From Hippopus hippopus (lineage: Eukaryota; Mollusca; Bivalvia; Cardiida; Cardiidae): a stretch of 64,000 nt of DNA. The notes beneath the pieces are model-generated. The model did not search any database. It was not told where the DNA came from and saw only the letters and a list, made by a program, of their open reading frames with translations. Below are positions 22,314 through 32,907 of the stretch, piece after piece. Both the position numbers and the translations under genes were made by a program. The stretch spans positions 67,832,714-67,896,713 of the forward strand of contig OX328099.1 of the NCBI GenBank assembly GCA_946811185.2. Reading direction: 5' to 3'. How positions within the stretch are numbered: the stretch's first letter is position 1; the number at the start of each line of letters is the position of its first letter.

Positions 22314-22538
22314 TTAACCCTTTATCAAAAAATGCCATCTTTTATCCACCATGAAGGAAAATGCTTCAAATAGTATTGTGGGAACAGGAGAAAATGCTTG
22401 TTACCTGCATTTTTCGCCTTTTCTCCCAATGTTTTCAAACCCTTTAAGGACAAATTTCATCATTTCAACCACAGTTTACTTGTCATTAAATTTTGCAAAT
22501 GCTATACAGTTTAAAATTTTGTTCCCTGGTAAAAAGTA
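22314..22538 (-). mobile_element. MITE-A copy
   Basis: Left TTAA intact, right end TAAA. The hairpin is weakened at several unmatched positions (CATTTTTCGCC). Confidence 0.8.
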
Positions 22539-22792
22539 AATATCTAAAACTTAAGGCACAAGTTCATTTGTCCTTTCTAATGGTGGCCAAAATGTCAGTG
22601 GCCAAAACATCTTGGCCAAAACTTCTGTAGCCAAAATCTCCTACATTCTTTGCTAACAGTGTGTAGTCTGATCTTGGATAGGCACCAATGCCTTTTTGGC
22701 AGTCTATATTTCATATTTTAGAGAAGAACACTGAAATTGCAACAACTGTCATTTCAATATTCTGATCTAAGTCTATGAGCTGATATTAATCC

Positions 22793-22999
22793 TTAACCCT
22801 TTCGTTAGATGATACAAGAAACTTATGTGGACAGTGTAAATCAAGATCAGACTGCACAAAACGTGCAGTCTGATCTCTGATCTACACTGTCCACTACTTT
22901 ATTTTTGATTATGCCCAGAGTGATTCTTCATCATGCAGTAAAAGTGTATTAATGACCTTTGAAAAAGCGAACTTATTTATTTAGTAGTGAAAGACTTAA
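22793..22999 (+). mobile_element. MITE-B copy, full length
   Basis: TTAA ends, with left terminus TTAACCCTTTCGTTAG. The hairpin at about 22846-22890 (ATCAAGATCAGACTGCAC, apex AAAACG) is near-perfect. Confidence 0.85.
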
Positions 23000-23086
23000 C
23001 CTTCTAAATAAGTGAACTGAAACTTTCAAGCCAACAGAAAAAAACCCACAAATTTCGCTACTTCAGTGTGTTCTTTAAGGGAAAGA

Positions 23087-23248
23087 TATATAGGATCTGA
23101 CATGAGTTGGCGTTGAAATAAAACTTTATTAAACGAGTCTAGGAAAATTGTTATTAAGCGAGCCTTTGGCGAGCTTAATAACATTTTTTCTTGACGACTT
23201 TAATAATTTTTTTATCTCATATGCCTACAAATGTCAGATTCTTTTTAT
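23087..23248. mobile_element. Foldback element, arms of about 70 bp
   Basis: GATCTGACATGAGTTGGCG on the left mirrors CTACAAATGTCAGATTC on the right. The inner stem TGTTATTAAGC pairs around GAGCCTTTGGCGAGC. Confidence 0.7.
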
Positions 23249-23461
23249 TACATATCGATATTTCACAAATCATAGATAAGAAGATGCAAAACCATCTAAA
23301 GATGCACACGTGGTAATATCCATAAAACCCATTCATTTCTATGAAATACACACAAAATGACGTCAAAAATGACGTCACACAATTATTGTGATATTAAATG
23401 TGTATGAGATAAGAAAATTCGTAATGGGTATATTACACTGGAAACAAGGGAGGTTATGTGA

Positions 23462-23548
23462 TAAATCTCCTTATCAAACACTGAAGACTCAAGATCAGAA
23501 TCACTGCACATTCTGAGCAGCCTGATCTTGATCTACACTGTTAGCAAA
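23462..23548. mobile_element. MITE-B hairpin
   Basis: CAAGATCAGAATCACTGCAC and GAGCAGCCTGATCTTG pair imperfectly. A left-truncated MITE-A follows directly. Confidence 0.6.
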
Positions 23549-23549
23549 T

Positions 23550-23735
23550 AAGAACATTTTCAGACGACAAATTAAATATAGCTCAAAGAGTGAAATTTGT
23601 CTGCAATAGTATAGAAATTATTGTGGAAAAAGGAGAAAATACTGGTTACCAGCATTTTCTTGGATTCCCACAATGTTTTCAAAAGCCCGTTTTACCTTGA
23701 TTATTAAAAGTTAGACTTGTTTGGTAAAGGGCTAA
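23550..23735 (+). mobile_element. MITE-A, left terminus missing
   Basis: Begins within the long arm (CAGACGACAAATTAAAT). The right hairpin arm carries an unmatched CTTGGATTCCC. Confidence 0.75.
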
Positions 23736-23974
23736 GTTTGCAATGTTTCAGAAAGGTTTATTGAATGTTTCAAATCTATCAATCTTACAAGAAATCTGTT
23801 GTTGCTCGTTAATTTTACATAAAAAATTGCATGAATATCAAGTATAATATTATCTGAACATAATATGAAATCAAAACTGATTTATTACGATGAACTGCCA
23901 AATCCTAGCCAAATCTACTCCACAAAAGAATAATTTTACAGGATCCTTGCCCAGTTATTGTATAAGATTACCGA

Positions 23975-24201
23975 TTAACTCTTTACCAAACAATCCCGGG
24001 TTTTAACGACACTGAGGAAATAGCCTTTTCAAAACCTTGTGGGAAAAGGAGAAAATAATGTAACCAGCATTTTATCCTTTTCCCACAAGGTTTTCTACTC
24101 TTTCATAGCAAATTACTATCATTTCAGCTACATTTAATTTGTTGTCTGCAAGTGCTCTCAATTTGGACAAATCTAAAATTTTGTCTCTGGTAATGTATTA
24201 A
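23975..24201 (-). mobile_element. MITE-A copy with matched stem change
   Basis: ACCTTGTGGG on the left and CCCACAAGGT on the right replace ACATTGTGGG/CCCACAATGT. Shares its right TTAA with the next copy. Confidence 0.9.
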
Positions 24202-24413
24202 CCCTTTACCACACAATCTTATGTTTCGACCACCCTTTGGAAACTATTGTAAGAAAAGAAGAAAATGTTGGTAACCAGCATTTTCTTCTTTTCCGACAAT
24301 ACTTTTTATCCTTTCAGAGACATAGCTCACCATTTGAGCTATATTTGATTTGCCATCTACAGAATACTTTCAAATTGGAATAGTCTTGAATTTTGTCATT
24401 TGGTAGAGTGAAT
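24198..24413 (-). mobile_element. MITE-A copy with matched stem change
   Basis: Both arms have GAAGAAAATG/CATTTTCTTC. The right end has decayed to TGAATTC. Confidence 0.85.
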
Positions 24414-24591
24414 TCTTTACCAGTATGAATGAATGTATAGTGTTTTATGGCGCATTGACATCCAGGGTCATTAGACGGGCAAGAAAGAATGAAAGGAAAA
24501 AAAAAAATTAGCTTGTAAGAATGTAATGAGTATATGATGAAAGATATGTTATGAAATGATTCTGTAATGGAAATTAAATAAATACAGATTC

Positions 24592-24808
24592 CTCAGACAA
24601 AAATGTTTTAGACAAAGTCCAAATCTAAACCATTTGCAAACAACAACTTAAATGTGGCTCAGTTGTTAAGATTTGGCATTGAAAGGGTAGCAAACATTAT
24701 GGGAAAGGGAGATAATGCCAGTTACTGGCACTGCCTCGTTTTACAGCAATGTTTTCAAAACCCTTTTTCATTGAAGTCATAAAGCACAGGATCATTAGGT
24801 ATAGGATT
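24592..24808 (+). mobile_element. MITE-A, diverged
   Basis: The long arm is recognisable (CCATTTGCAAACAACAA). The hairpin has TGCCAGTTACTGGCA at its apex, a shifted perfect palindrome. Confidence 0.65.
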
Positions 24809-24902
24809 CAGGTCCATAAATGAAAGCAAGATGAAAAACATGATAAACAAAATCTGAATGAATAATGAAAATGCCAACATTGAGATGAAATGACCCGATA
24901 AT

Positions 24903-25010
24903 TTAACCCTTAATGCACTGAACCTCGATTTAGTCACTAAGACAGACCATATATAAAAAAGACTACACAGAATTGGTAGTCTGATCTTGGATCTGCACTG
25001 TTGGATTCTT
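24903..25010 (+). mobile_element. MITE-B, left part
   Basis: TTAACCCTTAATGCACTGAA opens it. GACTACACAGAATTGGTAGTC forms a short apex, followed by TGATCTTGGATCTGCACTG. Confidence 0.6.
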
Positions 25011-25316
25011 TGCTAGATATTTTGACAAAAATTGCCCTGTAATTGCATTATTTGTATTCCCAGTACTGAGAGAGTCTGTTTCATTTATTTCGCATAATAA
25101 GAATTAATCCATCACGTTAGAGGCTAGCTGTTTTAGACAAATACCTCTCATCACTAAGAAATATTTGTAGAAAAAGGAAATTTAGTTATGATATTGAAAA
25201 CCACTGAGAGGAAAGGAGCAATTTTCATCATAAACAACTGTTGCTTTTACCAAAATATTTCAAAAGCTTCCCATTGCAGTTGAGTGTAGAAAGTCCTATT
25301 TGTAAATGATAATAAA
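25011..25316. other. Intergenic stretch, possible MITE-A relic
   Basis: GAGGAAAGGAGCAATTTTC and ATTTCAAAAGCTTCCC near 25213-25280 may be a very old MITE-A. Confidence 0.3.
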
Positions 25317-25543
25317 TTAACTTTTTAGCAAACAACTATTTTTTTTACATGTCCAATTTGATATAGTGTTTGCCTACACAAATTTAATATTTATCAAACT
25401 TTTGAATTTGTCCTTGAAACAGTAGAAAACATAGGAAAAGGAGAAAATGTTGGTATCCAACATTTTCTCCTTTTCCCACAATGTTTTCAAAGACCTTATT
25501 TCTCAGGGTCATTAAATCATCAGATTGTTTGGTAAGGGGTTTG
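25317..25543 (+). mobile_element. MITE-A copy with matched apex change
   Basis: GTTGGTATCCAAC replaces GCTGGTTACCAGC, altered in both arms. Right end TTTG. Confidence 0.85.
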
Positions 25544-25566
25544 ATAGTAAAATGCTACAGATATCT

Positions 25567-25765
25567 TTAATCCTTTACCACACAATCCTGAGTTTTAACA
25601 ATAATGAGGAAAAGGACCTTTGAAAACATTGTAGCAAAAGGAGAAAATGCTGCTTCTACCCACACAAACAAAAATATTTCGTAATTTTTGCAACATCTAG
25701 TTTGTCATCTGCAACTGCTTTCAATATGGACCAGTCTAAATTTTGGTCATTTGGTATAGAGTTAA
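25567..25765 (-). mobile_element. MITE-A with right hairpin arm deleted
   Basis: TTAA at both ends. GGAGAAAATGCTGCTTCTAC passes straight into the flanking arm. Confidence 0.8.
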
Positions 25766-26272
25766 ATGTCACAATCCTCACATTCAGTCACTTGAAAGTG
25801 AGTCCTGAAAACAAATTAACCTATTTCAATATGCCTTTTTAACAAGTATGCAGCTTAAAGTCTTTATAAAGACTGCACAAAATGGAGCAACTCCCAGTCA
25901 CAAGCAATGATCAATGCTCCATTACCCAAATCATGCATCTCACCATTGAAAGACAATATTCTCCTTTCCTTCAAATGTTTCTAAATCTTTTGTGTAACAA
26001 ATTTCATTCAGTCAAAAAATAGCCTGCTCAGTAATGGGTTAAATGGTCAATCAAAATATACTTTGGAAAAGAAATTCCATCTAGAATAATAAATAACCAA
26101 AAAGATCTAATACATAGAGGCAGGACTATTTATTTCTGTGTCCAATTTATTGACATCACCTAAAAAATTCCAATCAATTTTTTTACTTAATTCTATTGGA
26201 TTGCATTCTTTTAAACTCTCAACTGTTACCCCTGACATTTCCCAATCTATGTATTAAGCCATTACCATTGTA

Positions 26273-26412
26273 CATGAGCCATGGTCTATGATAAGGGGGA
26301 TTACTGCATCTGCAAAAGGTATCGACCCAGGAGATCAACCTGCCCAGTCCCCGCAGGCTGTCTGTGTGTAAAAGGACCTGTCTACTTTTGATTCAGTTGG
26401 TTGTTGGATGAA
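26273..26412 (+). mobile_element. MITE-C, left half
   Basis: GAGCCATGGTCTATGATAAG, then ATCGACCCAGGAGATCAACC and the inner palindrome. Cut by or joined to the next MITE-A. Confidence 0.6.
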
Positions 26413-26636
26413 ATTGATTCTACATAACAAAATTATACACAGACCCAAATTGGAAGCATTTCCAAAGGACATAGTAAATGTGGCACTAGTAATGGGATTT
26501 GTCTGTAAAAGAAAAGAAATCATTGTGGGAAAAGAAGAAAATGCTGGTTACCAGCGATTTCTCCTTCTCCCACAATCTTTTCAAAAGCTTTCTTTTTCAG
26601 GGTCATTAAAACTCGGGATTGTATGGTAAAGGGATA
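26412..26636 (+). mobile_element. MITE-A copy
   Basis: The left terminus is decayed (TTCTACATAACAAAA). The left hairpin arm has GAAGAA but the right has CTCCTTCTCC, an unmatched pair. Confidence 0.8.
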
Positions 26637-26699
26637 GTCTCATTAAACTACACGCATGTGAAATATTTTTTAAAAAATCATGTTCAAAATTTTCAACCA

Positions 26700-26965
26700 A
26701 CTTTTGAAAGGGGCCATTGGTTCAAATCCCCAGCTTGGATAATTTCTTTCTGAGGATTGATGATAGCATTGTAACAGGATGCCTTCCTCTCTCACTGCTG
26801 ATCATTTTTTGGACTAAGGTTATGAGGGAAAGCAGCTAGTGACTTGGGAAGAATATTGCATCAATAACTGGTAAAAGAAGGTCCAGGAAAGCATGGATAC
26901 TGGTGCACTGGCCTATGCAATGTAACTGACATAATATAGAAACAGCATTATGCACCATTAATACA
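26700..26965 (+). mobile_element. SINE-E, head mostly missing
   Basis: GGTTCAAATCCCCAGC is the B-box region. The body runs through CTCTCACTGCTGATCATTT to AACAGCATTATGCACCATT. Confidence 0.7.
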
Positions 26966-27026
26966 AAATACCTTTTGAAATTTGAGAAGTCTGTTTAAAT
27001 TCATCTATGTAGCAGTCTCAAGCTAA

Positions 27027-27253
27027 TTAATCCCTTTGCAAGATGCCAAATTTTAGACTTCTCCAAATTAATCGCCAATGCAGACAACATGAACATGGCT
27101 AAAACGAGATAATGTTTTTTCAAAGGGTAGAAAACATTGTGGGAAAAAGGAGAAAATAATGTTTACCAGCATTTTCTTCCTTTCCCACAATGTTTCCATT
27201 ATGTTTTTTCCCATGAGTCATTTAAAATCAGGATAATGTGGTATTGGAGTAAG
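27027..27253 (+). mobile_element. MITE-A copy
   Basis: TTAATCCCTTTGCAAGATGCC at the left. The hairpin has extra bases in both arms and a right end without TTAA. Confidence 0.75.
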
Positions 27254-27298
27254 AGGAAAATGGTAGTTTACCATAAGAGTAAAATTAATAGATTAAGT

Positions 27299-27533
27299 TT
27301 AAGTCTTTCCCTAACAATCACTGGTTTTAACACCCCCTAAGAAAGAATGCTTTTGAAAACATCATGGGAGCAGGAGAAAATGCTTGTAACCAACATTTTC
27401 TCCTATTCCAACAATGTTTTTACCCTTGCCAAAACAAAAATTTCAATATTTGAGTAACACTTATTTTGTTGTCTGCAAATTCTTTTAATTTGTATGAGTC
27501 TTAATTAAGTTATGTCGTTTGGAAAAGAGTTAA
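27299..27533 (-). mobile_element. MITE-A copy, full length
   Basis: TTAA ends intact. Hairpin GGGAGCAGGAGAAAATGC carries unmatched changes. Confidence 0.85.
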
Positions 27534-27659
27534 TATTGTTCATTGTGTTATGCAGTGCATTGCACAAATTGATATCAATGAGCCTTTTTTATGCGTAGAT
27601 ACTAAAAAATTCATAGATGATAGAGACAGATTGCAGTAAAAAAGCTTTTCATGTCTCAA

Positions 27660-27885
27660 TCTAAACTCTTTACTGAATAATCACATGTTTAAACAACTCT
27701 GAGGAGTAAGGCTTCTGAAAATATTGATAGAAAAGTAGAAAATGCTAGTTACCAGCATTTTCTCCTTTTCTCACAATGTTTTCTATCCTTCAAATAAACA
27801 TCTAACTGAATGAGTCACATTTCATTTGTCGTCTTTAAAACCATTGGATTTGGACGGGTGATTTTTGTCATCTGGTAATGGGTCA
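27660..27885 (-). mobile_element. MITE-A copy
   Basis: Left end CTAAACTCTTTACTG, right end GGTCAAAC. Left arm GAAAAGTAGAAAATGC is unmatched. Confidence 0.78.
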
Positions 27886-27939
27886 AACTATCCCCCCATG
27901 ACAGTGCATTTTGATGCATATAAAATGTGGTGTTTTTAT

Positions 27940-28430
27940 ATTTGGACCATGTTCTGTGAAAATGGGGTTTAATGCATTAAAAAACAAGTATCAAACCAGG
28001 TCAGCCTGCACAGTCCGAGCAGGCTGTCTGGGTAGGCTGACTTTGATTGAAACTTTTTGCTTTCGGTAAATTATCTACACTTTAACTCATTACAACACAA
28101 TCCTGACTTTTAACGACTCTGAGAAAAGAAGGCATTTGAAAACATTGTAGGAAAATGAGAAAATGCTGGTAACCAGCATTTTCTCCTTTTCCCACAATAT
28201 TTTCTACCCATCCCAAAACAAATTTCAATTTTTCAGTCACATGAATTTTGTCGTCTGCAAATGCTATCAAGTTGGACCAGTCTTATATTTTGTCATTTGG
28301 TAAAGAGTTAAAAGACCAGTCTGAATCATTTAGTTGTTAGACTAAATGTTTTTTTAAGGATCCATTATTACATGATGACTTGCTTGGTACAATGCATCAT
28401 AGAGATGCATTACACCCCCTCATTTTGGTT
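27940..28430 (+). mobile_element. MITE-C copy split by MITE-A
   Basis: The left half (ACCATGTTCTGTGAAAATGG, inner hairpin at about 28000) and right half (AGACCAGTCTGAATC to GATGCATTACACCCCCT) match an uninterrupted family C copy at 48376. They are separated by a complete MITE-A with TTAA on each side. Confidence 0.85.
28082..28311 (-). mobile_element. MITE-A nested in MITE-C
   Basis: Full-length copy whose flanking TTAAs join the two halves of family C. The corresponding site in another C copy reads CATGTCAAAGACC. Confidence 0.9.
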
Positions 28431-28451
28431 TATTTATATATTTTATGGTTA

Positions 28452-28674
28452 TTCAACCCTATCCCAAACAATAAAATTTTAGACTTGTTCAAATTGAAGG
28501 TATTTACAGTCACCAGATTAAATGTGGATCAAATGATGAGATTTGCCTTTGAGCAGATAGAAAACATTGTGTGAAAAGTGGGAAAATGCTGCTAACCAGT
28601 ATCTTCTCCTTTTCTCATGTCATCAAAGCTTTCTACTGTAGTCTTTAAAACGTAATGTTTTGGTAAAAAGTTTG
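28452..28674 (+). mobile_element. MITE-A copy
   Basis: TTCAACCCTATCCCAAAC at the left. The hairpin is mostly intact on the left arm only. Confidence 0.75.
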
Positions 28675-28726
28675 ATGGTGTTTTATGACCCAGTGTTTTC
28701 AAAAGCCTTTAATCTCCGCAAGTTGG

Positions 28727-28948
28727 TTTACCCTGCTACACAATCCCAAGTTTTAATGACTCTAAGGTAGGAGGCATTTGAAAACATTGTTGTAAAAGGA
28801 GAAAATGCTGGTAACCAGCATATCCTCCTTTTTCCACAATGTTTCATATCCAATGTGATACAAATCCCATCATTCAAGTATCATTGTATTTGTCGTCTGC
28901 AAAAGCTTTGAATTTGGACTAGTCTAAAATTTTGTTGTTTGGTAAACA
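28727..28948 (-). mobile_element. MITE-A copy
   Basis: TTTACCCTGCTACACAATCC at the left; the long arm is clean to GTTGTTTGGTAAAC. A 35-bp short-arm scrap lies just upstream at 28687-28720. Confidence 0.82.
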
Positions 28949-29159
28949 CAGTATTGTGTTGTAAAATGTTACACATGGCATTTTATGCCGAATTCATCAA
29001 CCATTTCCAACAGTATTTCTGTAACATTGCAGTAACAATTCACTTCTCTGGGTTTCACTTGTAACAGGCTCAAGTCAAGATCTTTGATTAATCACAGATA
29101 CAACATCGAAACCAACTCCCCACCCCCCTCCCAAAAGGAACTTTCACAACTTGAGCTGC

Positions 29160-29222
29160 TTTTGTGGCTTGAAAATGTGCACAAAATGTAGTCTGATCTT
29201 TAATCTATTTAGTCTACATTGC
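29160..29222. mobile_element. MITE-B hairpin remnant
   Basis: AAAATGTAGTCTGATCTTTAA and a short right flank; left arm lost. Confidence 0.4.
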
Positions 29223-29441
29223 TTAAATCTTTCACTACTGAATACTAGTAAATAAATTGCATTTTCTCACAGGCTAAAAATACATTTCCTTGACAAGATC
29301 AAGAGACATTTCGGCCACAGTCTAGAATATAGCAGTGGACAATGTGGATCAGAGATCAGACTGCACATTCTGTGCAGTCTGATCTTGATCTAAACTGACC
29401 ACAAAAGCTTCTGGTGTCGTCTTTAGTATGGAAAGAGTTAA
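29223..29441 (+). mobile_element. MITE-B copy, full length
   Basis: TTAA ends, 219 bp. The hairpin AGATCAGACTGCACATTC with CTGTGCAGTCTGATCTTG is perfect over more than 15 pairs. Confidence 0.9.
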
Positions 29442-29564
29442 ACATTCTGGACAGAAGTAACCTTGATAGCGTCTAGTAAGTCCAAGAGACATTTAAAGTT
29501 TAGAAATAAGACGCAAATAAGAACGACTTTAAGGCTACTTTTGTCTAGTATATTTCAGCAAAGC

Positions 29565-29605
29565 AGGCAGTGCAGATCAAAGATCAGAGCTCACACAATT
29601 TCTTT
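29565..29605. mobile_element. MITE-B half-hairpin
   Basis: AGCAGGCAGTGCAGATCAAA and GATCAGAGCTCACAC form the left part only. Confidence 0.5.
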
Positions 29606-29990
29606 TCTGGAATTTGACATGGTGACCTACTTTTTCATCTGAGTTCATCAGTTTTCAAACTTGCTTGAGAAACATGTATTATCAAGACAACCATACTTAC
29701 TAAATTTCATGAGATTTGGGCTGAAAATGTAACCTTTAGAGCACACACTGTTTTCCTAAGATATACCCTGGTGATTATTTTTTTACCAAGGTGACCAGCT
29801 TTCAAATCCATCAAAGAATTTAACTGAAATGCGGCCACTATAGCAAACACAAGGTTTTTTCTAAGATTTGACATGTGACCCATTTTCATAAGTGTCCACG
29901 ATATGATTGGGACAAACATACTGACCAAGTTTCATTAGCAATCGACTGAAAATGTAGGCTCTGGACCCTAGACAGGGTAGACGCTGACAA
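29606..29990 (-). repeat. Diverged tandem repeat with recurring TTTGACATG
   Basis: Units share GATTTGACATG-GTGACC, ACATACTGACCAAGTTTCAT and GACTGAAAATGTA-type strings at roughly 130-170 bp spacing, and the run ends AGACGCTGACAATCGATGAC. The open frame at 29707-29928 is a by-product of the repeat. Confidence 0.65.
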
Positions 29991-30431
29991 TCGATGACAA
30001 TATTTAACCTTGAAAAGTGGTGCTCAAGTTAGCTAAAAACTGACAGATTGTTACCTCATAAAAATGACTACCCTTCATCTACCTGGCATGTGACATGCAT
30101 AATAATTATGTTTTTTTCCATAGTTTAAGTTGGCCCAAGCTTCTAACACAGACCCAATCAAATCTGAAAATAGAGAGGTTGATACCTATATCTTACTATA
30201 ATATCATGTCTTTTCTATTAGAATGTTTTGCTCCATTCTACTAATTTTGCCGTTTTTGAGCAGCTGAAAGTATACTGAGCAGGATTACAAGTGCTGTATT
30301 TTGCACCACTTTGAAGAACATCTTTTGAAAACTAAGTTCAGTCAGAAGATATATCACTAATCTCTTTTTAACCCAAACCTCAAAGTTAGCATCTACAAGA
30401 TATTTAATAAACACAGTCCATTGCCAATCCT
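29991..30431. other. Intergenic stretch, nothing recognised
   Basis: AT-rich, no exon or known repeat. Confidence 0.4.
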
Positions 30432-30634
30432 TTAATCCTTAGACTGCCAAATAAACCAAATAGACATATTCAAACCCTAAATAAGACATAATTAATTGCA
30501 ATAGGATGGTTGCTTTTCTCTGTTGTGTTTAAACTAAGCGGACAGTGTAGATCAAAGATCAGACTGCATGTTTTGTGCAATCTGATCTTGATTTATACTT
30601 GCTGCAATGGCAACCATAGTTGTGAAAGGGTTAA
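30432..30634 (+). mobile_element. MITE-B copy, full length
   Basis: TTAA ends with TTAATCCTTAGACTGCCAAA at the left. Hairpin arms are intact except for a GCAATCTG change. Confidence 0.85.
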
Positions 30635-31037
30635 ATCAGTTTTAGCAATTAAAAGTTTCATAGTTTTTTAAATGAAAAAACACTCAAGAAATATTTTAAA
30701 AAGTATTTATGGCTAATTTTAGCCTGTAATTAACACATGAAAAAATAAAGTAGATAACTATCTTTTTATGTTTTTGAGAACAACAACTTGAATTTTGAGA
30801 AAAATGTCTCAACAGCAGCAAGTTTATTTCTGTTGCAGTCTTGAAGCAATTTTGTCATTATATTCAATTTCTGCATTCTTTGAATTTTTTTTTCCAGCCA
30901 ATAATTACACACAACTATAACCAAACAGAAAAAATATTGTAACTGTATTACAAATGGTCCAAACCTATCATAGAATTTTACATGGTCATCAGACGATAAA
31001 AACTTGAAAAAGTCTCTCAAAAGACATCTATGACTTT
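30635..31037. other. Intergenic stretch, nothing recognised
   Basis: Very AT-rich. The minus frame at 30766-31053 is low-complexity and runs into MITE-A, so it is not called. Confidence 0.4.
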
Positions 31038-31602
31038 CCTCTTCATCAAACAATAAAATTTTAGACTAGTCTAAATTGAAAGTAGTTGCAAATGACAAAA
31101 TAACTTGCACAAATCAGACAATTTTTCCTTGAAAGGGTAGAAAAAAACTGTGGAAAAAGGACAACATGCTTGTTACTAGCATTTTCGCAATTTTTTTTTG
31201 TTTTCAAAAGTTCTTTCAAAAGTTTGAGTCCTGGCAGCTCAGGCAGTAGCATGAAGAACTTCAGAACATGGAATCACTGGTTTGATCCCTGGCTCAGCCA
31301 ACTTTTTTCTGAGGATTGGTGATTGTCATTGCAAAAGGAACAAAATGTCATTGCAACAGGATTTGTTCCTGTCTCACTGCTGACCACTGTTTTTTGAAAA
31401 TAGTTATGTTGGAATGCAGCCAGTGGCTTTGAAAGAATATTTTGCCGAGTACTGGCAAAAGAAACTCCTGAAAAACATTGACAGGTGCACTGGCAGCCTT
31501 GATATTAGTGAAATAATGTTGAAAATGGCGTTAAACACCATAGAATCAGTCAGTCAGTCCTTGGGGTAATTAAAAGTTGGAATTGTGCCCTAAAGGGTTT
31601 AA
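31038..31602 (+). mobile_element. MITE-A copy split by SINE-E
   Basis: Long arm and hairpin end at about 31222. The short-arm tail (CTTGGGGTAATTAAAAGTTG to TTAA 31599-31602) follows the SINE. Confidence 0.8.
31222..31558 (+). mobile_element. SINE-E, near full length
   Basis: Head with GGCAGTAGCATGAAG and GGTTTGATCCCTGGC (B-box). Contains a short internal duplication of CAAAATGTCATTGCAA-type sequence, and ends GGCGTTAAACACCATAGAAT. Confidence 0.82.
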
Positions 31603-31850
31603 TTTAATTTCCAAATTATTTGTCAATAATTTATGACTCACATTGGACATTGAGATTTATACCTGCAGATTTCATCTCCTCCTCTGTCTGGAGTTACAAC
31701 CTGTAATGAAAAAGAGAAAATTTTTGTTCAAGTATATATATTCATGTCATATCCACAAAAGCAGTTCTTTCCATTTTTATTCATACAACTTACAGCTTTT
31801 TAAATTCTTGGAGTCAACAACATAAAATCAAAAATGTTCCAAGAAAGAAG

Positions 31851-32113
31851 CAACTTTTTACCAAATGACAAAATTTTACACTTGTCCAAACAGAAAGCAC
31901 TTGCAGATCACAAATCAAATGTGTCTCAAATGATGGGATTTGCATTTGGTACGATAGAAATCACTGTAGGAAAAAGAGTAACTGTTAGTAAAAAACATCA
32001 TGGGAAAAGGAGAAAATGCTGGTTACCAGCATTTTTCCCTTATCCCACAATGTTTCCAAAAGGTTTTCTGCCTTATGGTCATTAAAACTTGGGAATGTTT
32101 GGTAAAGGGTAAG
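31851..32113 (+). mobile_element. MITE-A copy with partial hairpin-stem duplication
   Basis: TAGGAAAAAGAGTAACTG precedes the true left arm CATGGGAAAAGGAGAAAATG, giving about 30 extra bp. Ends are decayed (TTTTTACC, GGGTAAG). Confidence 0.78.
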
Positions 32114-32223
32114 ATTCATTGGCTGAAATTTTTTTTCAGGAGTAAATGAGTTCTAACAGATAACTATGAAAAACAACAAGTGCTCTATTGTTTGATATAA
32201 TAGAGGACATTTCTTTTTTTATT

Positions 32224-32348
32224 GTGAAAGATAAAAATTTATTTCACTGAGTGGACATCATCAGTAATATTTTTACAAGTAGTGCAGCCACAAGTGAAAA
32301 TATTACCCCTGATGTTCACAAGATGAAATAAATTCTGATCTTTCATCG
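32224..32348. mobile_element. Foldback element, arms of about 55 bp
   Basis: GTGAAAGATAAAAATTTATT at the left is mirrored by AATAAATTCTGATCTTTCAT at the right. The inner GTAATATTTTTAC mirrors GTGAAAATATTAC. Confidence 0.7.
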
Positions 32349-32639
32349 AAAAAAAAAAATGTTCTATCTATTTCATGCTTCTAGCCCCTTTGTTGTTAAG
32401 ACTTTCATCAAAGTGCAGTTGTTTTCGGTAATTCCCCATGGCGTACCCTCTTCCTCACAAGAAGGTATTACAAGATGTCTGTTTGTAAAACAGTCATGCC
32501 CCCCTACTGCCACATTGATACAGGAAGTGGCACAGTTCATAAACTGATATCAAAAGAATTGATTGGGAAATATAGATGTCATCTTTTTGATTTATAGCCC
32601 ACTTCAATTGTTAAACATGATAATCTGTCAACAGTTTGC

Positions 32640-32810
32640 ATAATTATACACACCGCCGTGTGTATACATACAAGATTGTAAACAGTCGCCGATACACAGA
32701 CTGGGTTATCTATTTTCTTTTCGGCACACGCGTTCGACTTCCGCTTTTTCCCAGTCGACTTCGATGCTTACTACGTCCCCGATAATACGCGAATAAAATG
32801 TTGGAGCCAC
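32640..32810. other. CpG-dense pocket
   Basis: CGCCGTGTG, GTCGCCGATAC, CACACGCGTTCGAC, GTCGACTTCGATG and ATACGCGAATAA cluster here in otherwise CpG-poor DNA. No exon is evident; it could be a promoter or a young insertion. Confidence 0.4.
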
Positions 32811-32907
32811 AAGTTGAGCCACATATGATGATTTTTGAGACACTTTAATTTTTTTTGAGCAAATGGCTCAAGTGGCGAATGGCAGCGTGGGCCCTGAATC
32901 ATCTGGT

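Noticed and set aside
29707..29928. ORF of 73 codons
   Set aside because: Lies entirely in a diverged tandem repeat and is best explained by it.
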